Source of the DNA: Charina bottae
Lineage: Eukaryota > Chordata > Lepidosauria > Squamata > Charinaidae
Length of the DNA stretch: 64,000 nt
NCBI GenBank assembly: GCA_023362775.1
Contig: JALMGJ010000008.1
Coordinates: 22,299,001 to 22,363,000, forward strand
Direction of reading: 5' to 3'
Within the stretch, counting starts at the first letter, position 1. Every line of letters starts with the position of its first letter. Of this stretch, positions 1-10,060 are shown piece by piece. The notes under the pieces are model-generated. The model searched no databases. It was not told where the DNA came from and saw only the letters and a list, made by a program, of their open reading frames with translations. Position numbers and translations under genes: made by a program.

Positions 1-82
1 ATACTGAATCCCCCTGCCCCTCCTTCTGGAGTCCAAAATCTCTTGCACTTCGTACTCCGGTTCCCCTTGGACCAGTACTGAA
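1..82 (-). pseudogene. Chromodomain of gypsy pol, N-terminal part
   Basis: On the minus strand, downstream of the G run at 83-93, the translation includes [13 protein letters not shown], the usual opening of a chromodomain at the C-terminus of chromoviral integrases, where it binds modified histone tails and guides integration. It is out of frame with the integrase upstream, which reads into a stop at 98-100 just before the G run. The remainder lies outside the window. Confidence 0.8.
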
Positions 83-97
83 GGGGGGGGGGGTATG

Positions 98-1102
98 CTA
101 CCGCAAGGCACTTGGAGGGGAATCTTTGACTAACAAGGACTTGTGAAACACCGGGTGAATCCTCATGGAATGTGGAAGCTGTAAACGATAAGCCACAGGG
201 TTTATTTGCTGTATCACTTGAAAAGGGCCAATAAACTTGGAGTCCAGCTTCTTGCAAGGTCTGTTAGTGGGCAGAAACTTTGTAGAGAGCCAGACCTTGT
301 CTCCTGGTGATATGGGGGGTCCTTCCTGTCTGCGTTCATCTGCGTTCAGTTTATAGGCTGCCTTTGCCAGCTCTAGCTGCTCTGCTAACAGGTGATGGGC
401 TGCCTGTCTTTCTGCCAGGAAATCCGTGGCTGCAGGCACAGCTGTTTGTTGTGAGGAAAGGGGCAACACTCTCGGGTTTGTGCCATAGAGAGCCTGGAAA
501 GGGGACATCTTGGTTGAGGAATGTACTGCATTGTTGTAAGCGAACTCTGCCATGGGGAGAAGTTCTGGCCAATTGTCCTGCCGGTATTTAATGTAACATC
601 TGAGATATTGCTGCAATAACTGGTTAGTTTTCTCTGCTTCGCCATTACTGGAAGGATGATTCGCAGAGGACAAGTGTATTTTGACCCCCAATGTCTGGAA
701 AAGCGCCCCCCAGAACCTGGAAGTAAATTGCGAACTGCGATCTGAGATTAAGTGGTTAACCATACCTCTATATCGGAAGACATTGTCCAAAAAGAGCTGT
801 GCTGTAACTTGTGCTGTTGGTAGGCCCTTGCAGGGAATGAAGTGCGCTATTTTCGTAAAGCAGTCTACCACCACCAGGATGGAAGTGAAACCCTGTGCCT
901 GTGGCAAGTCAGTGATAAAATCCATGGAAACAGTGTCCCAAGGTTGGGGGTGTGTGGGCAGGGGCTGCAAAAGGCCTGCTGGTTTCCCTGCCACCGTTTT
1001 AGCGCGTCTACACACGTGGCAAGAGGCCACGTAAGTCTTGATGTGTGCTGCCATCTTGGGCCACCAGTAGTCTCTGAGTGTTCTGTGCAGCGTTTTGAAC
1101 AC
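98..1102 (-). pseudogene. Integrase region of gypsy pol
   Basis: This 334-codon stretch covers most of an LTR-element integrase. The second half of the HHCC zinc finger (CHVCRRAK) comes first, then the catalytic core with its aspartates in MDFITDLP and LISDRSSQF and the glutamate in NGEAEKTNQ, and finally the GPF-type C-terminal fold (GDKVWLSTKFLPT). The first half of the zinc finger (LCHDSPTAGH) is read in the adjacent frame upstream, so the protein is split at the C run 1102-1110. A stop at 98-100 ends it just before the chromodomain. The catalytic residues are preserved, so decay is recent or the homopolymer breaks are base-calling errors. Confidence 0.9.
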
Positions 1103-1110
1103 CCCCCCCC

Positions 1111-2454
1111 GTGTCCTGCCGTAGGGCTATCATGACAGAGCTGTAATACTTCTTCCCTCAGGGTCTTGGGAACATAAAGCCGCCCACTATGCCAAAGTGT
1201 CCCTGCCTCCGCTGTGAAAGGGGACGGTGTACCATGCTGGTCCCCCTGGAGGTCATCCAGCCTAGCCCGTGCGTAGGGGTCTTGTTGCTGCTGCGCCTTG
1301 ATTCTTACAAGGAGATCGTCTACTAGTCTGACTGCTGCCAAGTTCTCTACTTGGACCCCTTCGGGAGGCTTCTCAAAATTTTGAGGGTGCAAGATCGTGG
1401 CTTGGGTGGCTTGGTCAGGTTCTGCAATGTCCTGCGGCTGCCTAGACAACGCGTCAGCCAGCTTGTTTTGTTTGCCTGGCAAATACGAGATGACGAAATC
1501 GAAGCGTGAAAAAAATTGACTCCATCTGACCTGACGGGGGTTGAGGGATCCCGAGCTCTGCAACAGTGCTAAGTTTTTATGGTCTGTGTAAACCTTGATT
1601 GGCAAAGCTGCTCCCTCTAACCAATGCCTCCATTCTTGAAAGGCTGATTTTATGGCAAGCAGTTCCTTGTTAAAAACATCATAATTCCTCTCTGCTGGTG
1701 ACAGCGTGTGAGAGAAATAGGCACAGGGTAATAAATCTTCCCCTCTTTCGTCCGCCGCTTGGAGTAAAATGGCGGCGACGGCAAAGTTAGAGGCGTCGCA
1801 CTGGACGTGGAACTGTTTTGAAGGGTTCGGGTGCCTCAGGAGTGGAGGGGAGGTAAACAGCTGTTTAAATTCTTGAAAGGCCGCTTGCTGCTGTTCCCCC
1901 CAGCAAAAACGTCTGTTTTTCTTTAACAGCTGAGTAAGGGGACGCGCTTTCTCCGCATATGAGGCAATAAACTTGTGAAGAAAATTTGCATACCCCAGAA
2001 ATTGTTGGAGCTCCTTGACGTTACGGGGAGGCTTCCATGACATAATTGCTTGGACCTTTGCAGGATCCACGGCTACGCCTTCTGTGGAAATCCTGTATCC
2101 CAGATAGTCTAATTGCGTTACGTCAAAAGCGCACTTTTCTAATTTCGCAAACAGCTTGTTCTCTCTTAATCTCTGCAGAACATTACGCACATGGGTAATG
2201 TGGGAGGTGGGGTCCTCAGAATAAATCAGAATGTCATCCAGATACACAATGACATATTTATCTAACAAGTCTGAGAAAATGTGGTTCATGAACCTGGAAA
2301 ATACTGCCCCACAATTACTTAGTCCAAAAGGCATGACTAAATACTCAAACTTACCATATCTGGTGTTAAGAGCCGTTAAGTATTCATGGCCTGGCTTTAT
2401 TCTGATCAAATTGTAGGCATTCCTGAGGTCTAGCTTGGTAAAAATGCGAGCCTT
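1111..2454 (-). pseudogene. Reverse transcriptase (fingers/palm on) and RNase H of gypsy pol
   Basis: Uninterrupted frame from just after the stop at 2455 to the C run at 1102-1110. The RT catalytic YLDD is at about 2233-2244, preceded by MPFGLSNCGAVF and followed by the thumb motif QQFLGYANFLHKF. The Ty3-type RNase H follows, with VQCDASNFAVAA, the KELLAI helix, TDHKNL and a terminal LADALSRQ. After that comes the linker and the first half of the integrase zinc finger. Function would be synthesis of element cDNA in virus-like particles and removal of the RNA strand. All catalytic residues I can place are present. Confidence 0.92.
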
Positions 2455-3507
2455 TTACAGGCGATCTAGCAACTCCGATATCACTGGAAGAGGGTAGTGG
2501 TCTCTAACGGTGACTGCGTTGAGCGCGCTGTAGTCATGCACCGTGCGCATGGGGGGTCCCTTATCGCCAGCCTGTGCCGCCGGGGCGAAAGGATCGGACT
2601 TTTTAGGCACGAAGAAGGTAGGGGCAGATGCCGGTGATGTCGATGGCCGAATGAAACCCTTTTTTAGGTTGGTATCCAAATATTCCTTCAGTATAGCTAG
2701 CTCCTTTGGGGACATTGTGTAATGCCGTGCCGCTGGGATCTTGGCCCCAGGCTTCAAATCTATGGTACAGTCGAAAGATCTATTGGGGGGCAACACTGTG
2801 GCCTCTTGCTCTCCGAAGATGTCTGCAAAATCTCCATACTTTGTTGGTAGTGGAGCCTTCCCTGCTTCCCGGCTTGCAGCTGCCGGCTGGGCTTGGGTAA
2901 TGCCCTGCAATTTGTGGTGCCGACAGTCTTGAGAGGGAAAGGAAACTGCTCCGGTCATCCAGTCCAAATTGGGGTTGTGAAGTCTCAACCAAGGTGCCCC
3001 GAGAATGACTGGGACTTGCAAGGAGGCAGTAACGTACAGTTGGATCCACTCCGAGTGATCTGCGATGTTTAGCTGAATCGGCAGGGTGCAACGTTCGATC
3101 GCGCCGGCCTTGAGAGGTTGCCCGTCGATGGTTTCAACCTGCATGGGGCTTGGTAGTGCAATAGTTGAAATGTGAAACTTTTCCACCGCTTCCCCATCTA
3201 TAAAATTGGTTGTCGCCCCGGAATCAATCATAACATTTACCGGTAATAGTTGCTTGGAATCTGTAGTCAGCGTGGCTGGAACAATATAAAAATCTTGGTT
3301 GTGATCTGCCGTCTGAGCCCTTCTTAAATGCTGGATGGCCGCCCTGCAGGGCTCTGATGAGGGGGGCCGTTGGAGTTTAACTGCTGAGAAGAAGCGGCTG
3401 GAATGTGGGCCTGCTCCGTGCCTTGGGTTGTAAATCTTACCGGGGCTGCCTGGCATCTGGTCGGGCACACCCTTGCAATGTGCCCTGGCCCCCCGCAATA
3501 AAAACAA
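2455..3507 (-). pseudogene. Aspartic protease and start of RT, gypsy pol
   Basis: The frame overlaps the end of gag by about 180 bases and is offset by -1 relative to it, as expected for pol made by -1 frameshifting. The protease active site is VMIDSGATTNFIDG, followed by the flap region and the LGAPWL motif. RT then starts (VPKKSDPF, RTVHDYSALNAVTVRDHYPLP). A TAA at 2455-2457 interrupts the RT just before the conserved KARIFTKLDL read on the far side. One base change could explain it. The first ATG of this frame is not expected to be used. Confidence 0.9.
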
Positions 3508-4367
3508 AGTGCACTGTCCCTTCTCCTTTGCCTCTCGGCTTCAGAGAGCCCCCTTCTTGTGGCCCCTATCTGCATGGGTTCTTCCGCGCTCAGGGGAACA
3601 AACGTGTTAGAGGGGGTAGCAAAACCTGGAAAAGCCGGTCGGGTTCCTGCCCTGTTTCTCCCTGGCCGAAGCTGCTTTAACTCCTCCAATCGAGCATCTA
3701 TGACGACTGTTAACTGGTATAGGTCTTCCAATGTCGCTGGAGTGCCCTGCCGCACTAACTCCGTCTTAATCTCTTCGTCCAGTCCTTGTTTAAACTGATC
3801 CTTCAATGCCACCTCATTCCAGCCCAAATCTCCTGCCAGCAGTTTGAAATCTGCGATGTACGCTCCTACTCTCCTGTTCCCCTGTCGGAGTCGCCGGATC
3901 TCTCTGCTGGCAGTGACCTCTCTGATTGGATCATCAAAATGGGCTCTGAAACGGGCCATAAAGTTCTGGTAGTTGTCCAGAATTGGGTTGTTAGCTTCCA
4001 CCATGGGGATGGACCATCTTGCGGCTGAGCCTTTCAGCAAACTTAAAATGAACATGACTCTGGACCTCTCCGTCGGGAACTCGGCTTGTCTGCTGTCAAA
4101 AAACATGGTGCACTGGGCGACGAAGGTCCTGAGCTGTGCCGTCTCTCCCCCAAATTTCTCTGGTAAACACCCTGGGGATCGCAGAACGACTGGTGGGGGT
4201 GGTGCCACTGGTGCTGGCTGCTGTGCCCCTGGCGCTGGTTGTTGCATCTGCTGAAGCATCGCCGCCTGTAAGTTATTAATCTGGTCGTCGACTTGTTGCT
4301 GGTGTTGTGTCAAGGCCGCTGCTAGCTGGATTATGGCCTGCTGCAATTCCTGCGTCTGAGAAGCCAT
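3324..4367 (-). CDS. gag: Gag polyprotein of gypsy element
   Basis: A 347-residue intact frame beginning at an ATG 44 bases downstream of the primer site. Residues 1-60 are rich in glutamine and proline (a run of QQ, then APVAPPPPVV). The middle (about 70-230) is the retrotransposon gag capsid fold (FPTERSRVMFILSLLKGSAARW, FRAHFDDP). One nucleic-acid-binding knuckle of the type C-X2-C-X4-H-X4-C lies at residues 288-301 (CFYCGGPGHIARVC). Capsid and knuckle are related to the sushi Gags that gave rise to PEG10 and RTL genes in mammals. This one sits in a normal element, with pol beside it, so domestication is not indicated. Confidence 0.93.
   Translation of the reverse strand: MASQTQELQQAIIQLAAALTQHQQQVDDQINNLQAAMLQQMQQPAPGAQQPAPVAPPPPVVLRSPGCLPEKFGGETAQLRTFVAQCTMFFDSRQAEFPTERSRVMFILSLLKGSAARWSIPMVEANNPILDNYQNFMARFRAHFDDPIREVTASREIRRLRQGNRRVGAYIADFKLLAGDLGWNEVALKDQFKQGLDEEIKTELVRQGTPATLEDLYQLTVVIDARLEELKQLRPGRNRAGTRPAFPGFATPSNTFVPLSAEEPMQIGATRRGLSEAERQRRRDSALCFYCGGPGHIARVCPTRCQAAPVRFTTQGTEQAHIPAASSQQLNSNGPPHQSPAGRPSSI
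3375..3381 (-). promoter_or_regulatory. Candidate -1 frameshift heptamer
   Basis: On the minus strand the bases are GTTAAAC, phased G TTA AAC in the gag frame, 17 codons before the gag stop and downstream of the zinc knuckle. Slipping back one base here joins gag exactly to the protease frame. The heptamer has a GTT rather than a homopolymeric first triplet, a form known in some arteriviruses. No downstream pseudoknot was tested. Confidence 0.45.
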
Positions 4368-4410
4368 TCTTCTGATTTATGTGTTCCTCCCTCTTTCGAT
4401 GGGAGTTTTG

Positions 4411-4423
4411 GTTTAGCAGGATT
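4411..4423 (-). promoter_or_regulatory. Primer-binding site, self-primed type
   Basis: Minus-strand AATCCTGCTAAAC lies two bases inside the LTR boundary used here. It is perfectly complementary over 13 bases to GTTTAGCAGGATT within the LTR (4504-4516), about 25-30 bases downstream of a TATA-like element. I see no match to a tRNA 3' end. This is the arrangement of Tf1-type self-priming, in which the 5' end of the transcript folds back to prime reverse transcription. Confidence 0.75.
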
Positions 4424-4425
4424 GA

Positions 4426-4660
4426 TGTCGTGTGTAGATGCAGAAATAACACGCCGAGGCCAGGAATCTGGTCTCTAGTGTTTATTGCATACCTACAAGC
4501 AGAAATCCTGCTAAACTAACAGTGCCTGAAGATTCCCAAGTATATCAGCTCAACCTAGGGTGGAGCTTTCTTCTGACGTTTGGGGAAATAGGCTAGGCTC
4601 TCTGAGCTGCGTGCTCGCTTCTTATCCAGTGCTCCGCCCTCCTCTCTGCTTCCCCTGACA
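4426..4660 (-). repeat. 5' LTR of gypsy element
   Basis: About 235 bases bounded on the minus strand by TGTCAG and CGACA. It contains a TATA-like TGATATAC near 4541-4548, the presumed transcript start near 4516, and an AATAAA-type signal (plus-strand tttatt near 4480-4487). The inner boundary could be 4431 instead, since ACACA also ends there. The target duplication cannot be checked because the other LTR is outside the window. Confidence 0.8.
4541..4548 (-). promoter_or_regulatory. TATA-like box of gypsy LTR
   Basis: Minus-strand TGATATAC, about 25-30 bases upstream of the self-complementary segment 4516-4504, which should be the extreme 5' end of the transcript if the element self-primes. 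Spacing is the main support. Confidence 0.5.
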
Positions 4661-5395
4661 TCTAGCAAATGAACACCTTATATTTTCTGCAGTCAGGAAG
4701 GGGCATTATCATTTCTCTCCATCATTTCTTCCCCTTACACAAAAACTTCTCCAATAATTTGTCCCAAATGTTCACTGCATAAGACTTTCTGTCATTGCAC
4801 ATTTTAGCATATTCTGTCGTAAAAATATTCTATAGGCATTCAATGCTCTGAAAGATGACATGCTTGATTTCCTAATTGATGTATAGATTGCCTGCAGAAT
4901 TGATCTCAGTTACAGCTGTTTATATTTTCCCCATGTTAGACTCCAGGAGAAAGAGTTCAGGTTTTTCATATAGTACTGAAGATTTGAACATCAGTTTAGT
5001 TCAGTTACCTCAGATGCAAGCCAGCCCGTGTAGAGCTATTTCCAGGTGACTAAGCTAAATCTGTTAATCCCTGGACATTGCTCATTTGAAGCTTATAGGC
5101 AACCAAGGCAGTTGATATAATACTAGACATAACCCACATTATCAGTGGGTTACTGTTAGGGTTAGATTAGAAGTACATAAAATAATTCAACCCAGATGCT
5201 ACTAATGAAACAATAATAATTGTTAAGATAGATCCCACCCTTCACCAAAAATATATTTCCCTATTAGCCTTCATTAATACCTAACATAACATTGTATTCA
5301 AAAGGCAGTTGTTTTCCCTTCTTTTACACCTAAACAACCTGCCGTCCTAATAACATTCAGGGTAAAATCTTTCATTGTTAAAAATTCTGATCAGT
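4661..5395. other. AT-rich non-coding stretch
   Basis: No gene, repeat family or RNA recognised. Short low-complexity A/T tracts only. Confidence 0.6.
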
Positions 5396-5960
5396 TTATT
5401 CATTTATTCATTTAAATTTATTACAGCTGCCCAACTCCAATGGACTCTGAATGGCATACAACCCCCCCAATCAATAAAAACATATAAAACCTAAAACTAC
5501 ACAGACAGTCCAGACTAAAATGATCTAAAAATGATACAAATCAAACAAAACAAAACAAAACAAAACAAAACAAAACAAAACAAAACAGGTCCCTCAAAAA
5601 TACAATAAAACATTAACCCCAGGCCTAGGACCAAATCCAGGTTTTAAGAGCTTTCCAGAACCCTAGGAGAACCTGCTGTCCTTATCTCTAGGGGATGCTG
5701 TTCCAGAAAGTGGGGGCCGTGACTGTTCTAGTTGAGTAAGGCATAAGGGCTCTGAAAAGATCAGCACAAACGAAATGGTTTTGGCAGACCCTAAAACAGC
5801 TCAAATTTAGCACAAGGAAATCCTAGGAGAGAAAGTTGGATCCGGAATTTAAAAGTCTTATACTTTGTTTCCAGTGATTGAACTTCTGAGGGAGAACTGA
5901 GATTCAGGATGAACTTAATAACTAGGAGATTCATGTAAGAAAAGGTACATCTTTAATTAA
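5396..5960 (-). mobile_element. L2-clade LINE, 3' fragment, old copy
   Basis: It begins with a TTTATTCATTTATT tail and the 'gctgcccaactcc' block that ends the L2 copies elsewhere in the window. Inward it has the minus-strand counterpart of the C-terminal ORF2 segment (plus-strand 'ccaggttttaagagctttccagaa', 'gggatgctgttccagaaagtgggggcc'). It is more diverged than the copies at 20.9 or 41.6 kb. A pentanucleotide expansion interrupts it. Confidence 0.7.
5542..5587. repeat. (AAAAC)n microsatellite
   Basis: About nine units of AAAAC, inside the old L2 3' UTR. Confidence 0.95.
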
Positions 5961-6682
5961 AAGGATTTGCAATGTTTGAAAAGGTAACAAAAGGATTAGG
6001 ATTTTTATTATTGTACTTTTTGAAATTTATTTATTATATCTGGGTAAATAATTATCCACATTTAGGTACTGTATATAATATCAGAAGGATATATGACTAT
6101 TTTAAAATACATGTGATGCCTTTCTGGGCTTAATCCAACAATTCTATTTTCTGATGTTTATCTTGCCTGAGTTAAACATATTTACTATGTTTTTAACTAT
6201 TATAATGTAAATAAAAAAGATTTTTTTAAAAAAAATACAGGTATTTCTTGCTTGCTGTCAGCCTTCAAAAATACATGGCAGCACAAAGAAGATGGAGAAT
6301 ATCCTTCTTTCTTTCTGCAGTGAAACTTTAGTGCTCTGCAAGCAGTTTTAAAGGCTTTATGGGTTAAAAAATTTGGTTGTACAGTCCCCATATAAAGTCA
6401 TTTCAAGGGTCTTATCAGAAAGACCAGAGTTCTGCTGTTGCTATTTCACATAGCCCATTTAAAAATTTAATGCCTTGAGCCAACTTTGGGTCTGCTATTA
6501 TTTTTTTGCCATGGTTGTTTTCTGGAACAGTTTTGCTACCATTTTGTAAAACTGCTTGCTTGCTGAAAAAGTAATAAAAATAACATAGAACTTGTTAAGG
6601 TAGATCTATATCTATACCTTTTCATCTCTACCACTGGAGTAATATATAGGAGTATTCAAAATTAAGAAGAAAAAATTAATTG

Positions 6683-6684
<2 letters not shown>

Positions 6685-6721
<37 letters not shown>

Positions 6722-6735
6722 GAAGAAGAAAGAAA
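6685..6735. repeat. (GAT)n then (GAA)n microsatellite
   Basis: About twelve GAT units run directly into GAA/GAAA units. Confidence 0.95.
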
Positions 6736-6996
6736 GCCTAACATGCTGCAGCTCCTTTCAAGATTTCTTGTACTTTTTAAAGTGTAAATCAATATAAAGT
6801 ACCATGTTAATTACAACAATTACTATATTACAGAATATAGTAATTCTGAAAGAATGATTTACCTATAAGTAGATGCTATGACCCTCCTTGGAAAGCTTTA
6901 CCCAGTACACTAAGAAATCCAATGTTTTGCTAGGGTCCTGCTGGCATGATGGAAATGAAGATTGAAACATACTTGCAATTCTTTCCCCTGATGTTT

Positions 6997-7025
6997 AAAA
7001 CAAACAAACAAACAAACAAACAAAC
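6997..7025. repeat. (CAAA)n microsatellite
   Basis: About seven CAAA units. Confidence 0.95.
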
Positions 7026-7084
7026 CCTTTAGTCTAGCTCAAGGACTAATCTAGATTTGTCCTGGGTCAAAAGTATGGTGAAGA

Positions 7085-7165
7085 TGTGGGAAGGCTTTGA
7101 TTCATTAGAGAAAAATCTATGTGGTCAGTTAGAGTCCACACTGACTTAATGGCACATAATAATCA
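7085..7165 (+). mobile_element. Short LINE 3'-tail fragment
   Basis: The segment 'gagaaaaatctatgtggtcagt...gacttaatggcacataat' matches in pattern the reverse complement of 60761-60830. It resembles 3' ends of RTE-like LINEs common in reptiles. No coding part is left. The family assignment is tentative. Confidence 0.5.
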
Positions 7166-7847
7166 TCAATACATCTAAATTGTCTAAAGCCATCTACAAT
7201 GACAATCATAAGAGTGTTGACTCCATGAATCTAAAGTTATCAAGCTGCATCACAGCCAGGTTAATTTAATGTGCAACATTTTAGCTGAAGCAGATTTCAT
7301 TGAAACTTTCCCAATACACAAACAAAACAAAAAAAAATTCTGACAATTTTTTTCATGAAAATTAATGAAGCTGAGAAGATGGAACATATTTTGCTATACT
7401 ATTATTTATAGTAATGAATTATTATTATATAAAGAAATATAATCTGTTTTTATTGTCCCTATATCAAGCATATGTCCAGTGGGGGTAGGGGTGCATGTAT
7501 GACCACATGCATGCATATGATTTTACTGTTTATATCTTCTACCTCATTTTTTCAATGTCTCAGTAGTGATGGCTAAACTATGCACAGCAGCCAATTCTGT
7601 AAAGCAACAGTGGAATGTATGTGTTAAATCTAATTATCTAGTTTGTATGTTCAGGATCAAAGCTGATACTGTCTATAATCCCTTTAAAAATTTACTAGAA
7701 GCATATATAATATTTTCCACAGAATGGCCCCATTTAGATTTTAAAACTTTTATCATTGACCTATGATAAATCAAATGGTATTTATTTTTATGCACTCTTT
7801 TTATCTTTTTTTACAGCTCTTTTTATGCACTGTGTATTTGGATATTT
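7166..7847. other. AT-rich non-coding stretch
   Basis: The only sizeable open frame (66 codons near 7566-7766) has no recognisable domain. I do not regard it as a gene. Confidence 0.6.
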
Positions 7848-8244
7848 ATTCATTTATTTATTCATCATATTTTTATATATAAACAAACAAGTATTAACAC
7901 TATTAAAAACTTAAAAATTATAAAAGGAACAAAACTAAAAATTATATATATTGGGCAAGAAGCCGGTGTTAATTACATTGGAGCCATCCCAATATTTCGC
8001 CAGTCCCCTGGGGCCATGAGGCCTGATGACACAAAGAGGTCTTGAGGGACTTATGGAAAGTTAAAAGGGATGAGGCCAGCCTCACTTTGGGGAGAAGAAT
8101 GTTACATAAAGTGGGGGCCACAGCAGAAAAGGCCCTTTCCCTAGGACCCAACAAGAAAAGCTCCCTAGCTAACAGGACCTGCAGCATGTCCTCTCTGCTG
8201 GATCTGGTGGGACAGGCAGATGTAATCAGGGAGAGGTGGTCCCT

Positions 8245-9609
8245 CTAATAACTCAGTCCCATGCCATGTATGGCTTTAAAGGCCAAAACCAGCACCTTAA
8301 ATTGGACCCAGAAGCAAACTGGTAACCAATGCAGCTTGCGGAGTAGAGGTGTAACATGTGCTATTCTAGAGGAACAAATAACTGCCCATGCTGCTGCATT
8401 CTGCACCAGCTGAAGCTTCTGGATACTCTTCAAGGGCAGCCCCATGTAAAGCATATTACAGTAATCCAATATGGATGTGACTAGGGCATGAGTGACTGTG
8501 AGCAGAGCCCTCGATCTAAGAATGGGAGCAACTGGCACACAACACAAAGCTGTGCAAAGGCCCTTCTAGCCATGACTACTCTGCTCTGGTCTTCCAGGAG
8601 GACCCCCAGATTGCCCATTGGGTCTCTCTGGGGAAGTGCAACTCAATCTAGCACCAAAGATGGCATAGTCCTATAACCAGAAGGCCCCAAAGCCACTCAG
8701 TCTTACCAGGGTTCAGTTGAAGCCTGTTGTTCCCTATCCAGAACCTCACAGCCTCCAGGCACTGGGATATGACGCCCACAACATTGCTTAATTCGCCAGG
8801 GGCAGAGATATATAGTTCGGTATCATCAGTGTACTGTTGATTCCTCACCCCATGGTGACAGATAAGCTCACCCAGCAGCCTCATGTATATGTTGAATAGG
8901 AGCAGAGAGGGCACCTACCGCTGCGGCACCCCACACAGTAGGGGCCAAGGGTGGGATCTCTTTCCCCCAATCACAACCGACTGGAATTGACCTCTAAGAA
9001 AGAAGGTGAACCAGTACAACACCGTGCCGTCCACCCCCAATCCTCTGAGTCAATACAGAAGGATACCATGGTTGATGGTATTGAAAGCTGCAGAGAGGTC
9101 AAGTAAGGTGAGGATGGATGCACAACCCCCATCCTGCCCATGCTAGAGATCATCCAAAAGTATGACCAATGCCATTTCTGTCCCATACCTGGGTCTGAAT
9201 CCTGACTGAAAAGGATCCAGATAATCTACTTCATCAAGGTCTTCTGAAGCTGTTGCACAACCACCTTCCCCAAAAAGGGGAGGTTAGATATTAGATGAAA
9301 ATTGTCCAGCATAGTGTGGTTCAGTGATGGCTTCTTGAGAAGGGGGTGAACCAAGGCCTCCTTAAGAGGTAATGGAACAACACCTTCACTCAAAGAACTA
9401 ATCACCACTAGAACCCACTCACATGACACCCCCCAGGCCTCCTTAACCAGACATGAGGGGCATGGGTCTAAAGAGCAGGTACCTGAGCTCAGAGTCCTAA
9501 GGACCCTGTCCACTTCCTCAGGCCTATCAGGTTCAAACCATTCCCAGATAACCAGGTAAGACTCCTCCCCAGGCATCTCCTCTGGACCTGCACCAAGGCC
9601 AGCATCCAA
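8245..9609 (-). pseudogene. L2 reverse transcriptase and C-terminal region, broken
   Basis: Pieces in different minus-strand frames give the L2 order. 9226-9609 holds the linker and RT start (SLDPCPSCLVKEAWG, LLKKPSLN, NLPFLGKVVVQQLQ). 8971-9186 is the part after the template-grip motif. 8648-8914 holds PSLLLFNIYMRLLGE with the catalytic YTDD (YADD in the other copies). 8245-8547 is the C-terminal tail (RIAHVTPLLRKLHWLPVCF, AFKAIHGMG). Frameshifts and stops separate the pieces, so no active enzyme is expected. The alanine in the catalytic box is replaced by threonine. Confidence 0.85.
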
Positions 9610-9681
9610 ATGTGAGCGAATTCAAGCAACTTTTTCTGATGGATGGAGAACAAACTCTTCCACATGCCCCTGCAGGGGGTT

Positions 9682-10055
9682 TGTTGGTGTATTATTCCTT
9701 GAGGAGTAAGTCACAGCAATAAAGCCTTATTAGGTAAGCACCTGCAAACTTTAAAAGGTCAGGCAGCACATGATCCAGGTTGAAGAGTATAAAAGAACCT
9801 GCCTGCCTGCCCCACCCTGCTTACTGCTTCTGTGCCTGCTTGCTTCTACTCCTGCTTGCTTACTACTTCTCCTTTCTGGTATGTAGATTTGTAATGCTTC
9901 CAGGGATCTGGAAGAGAACTGTAAATAGTATCTGTTTGAATGAGTAACTAATACAACTGCAACTGATTTACTACAATGACTGGTGTCATTTATTGGTCTC
10001 TAAAGCAAAATGCTTTCTGATACTCTGTGTCTGCAAGAAAACACACACCCCAACA
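9682..10055 (+). repeat. Solo LTR with 5-bp target duplication
   Basis: A 374-base unit starts TGTTGG and ends CCAACA, flanked by GGGTT at 9677-9681 and 10056-10060. It contains TATAAAAG near 9790. The L2 reading resumes directly after the right-hand duplication, which confirms the boundaries. Termini and duplication size match copia A in this window, and there is loose similarity in the downstream half (GTTTGAATGAGT..., ACTGGTGTC). A copia-type origin is therefore likely but not shown. Recombination between the two LTRs would have removed the interior. Confidence 0.85.
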
Positions 10056-10060
10056 GGGTT

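Larger units (their letters stand above)
1..4660 (-). mobile_element. Ty3/gypsy chromovirus (Tf1/sushi-like), 3' part cut by window edge
   Basis: Read on the minus strand the order is LTR, primer site, gag with a CCHC knuckle, aspartic protease, RT, RNase H, integrase and the start of a chromodomain. That order (RT before IN) defines Ty3/gypsy, and the chromodomain defines chromoviruses. The self-complementary primer site near 4411 fits the Tf1/sushi branch. The 3' LTR lies beyond position 1. Pol carries three visible breaks: an in-frame stop at 2455, and frame changes at a nine-base C run (1102-1110) and an eleven-base G run (83-93). Gag is intact. Confidence 0.95.
5961..7084. other. AT-rich non-coding stretch with microsatellites
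   Basis: No coding or RNA gene recognised. It holds the GAT/GAA and CAAA repeats listed separately. Confidence 0.6.

Noticed and set aside
307..1135. Plus-strand genes over the gypsy integrase (and at 3405-4254 over gag)
   Set aside because: Antisense shadows of strongly conserved minus-strand pol and gag frames.
3324..4367. Domesticated sushi-type Gag gene (PEG10/RTL-like)
   Set aside because: The frame is intact, but the adjacent LTR, primer site and pol show it is part of an ordinary retrotransposon copy.
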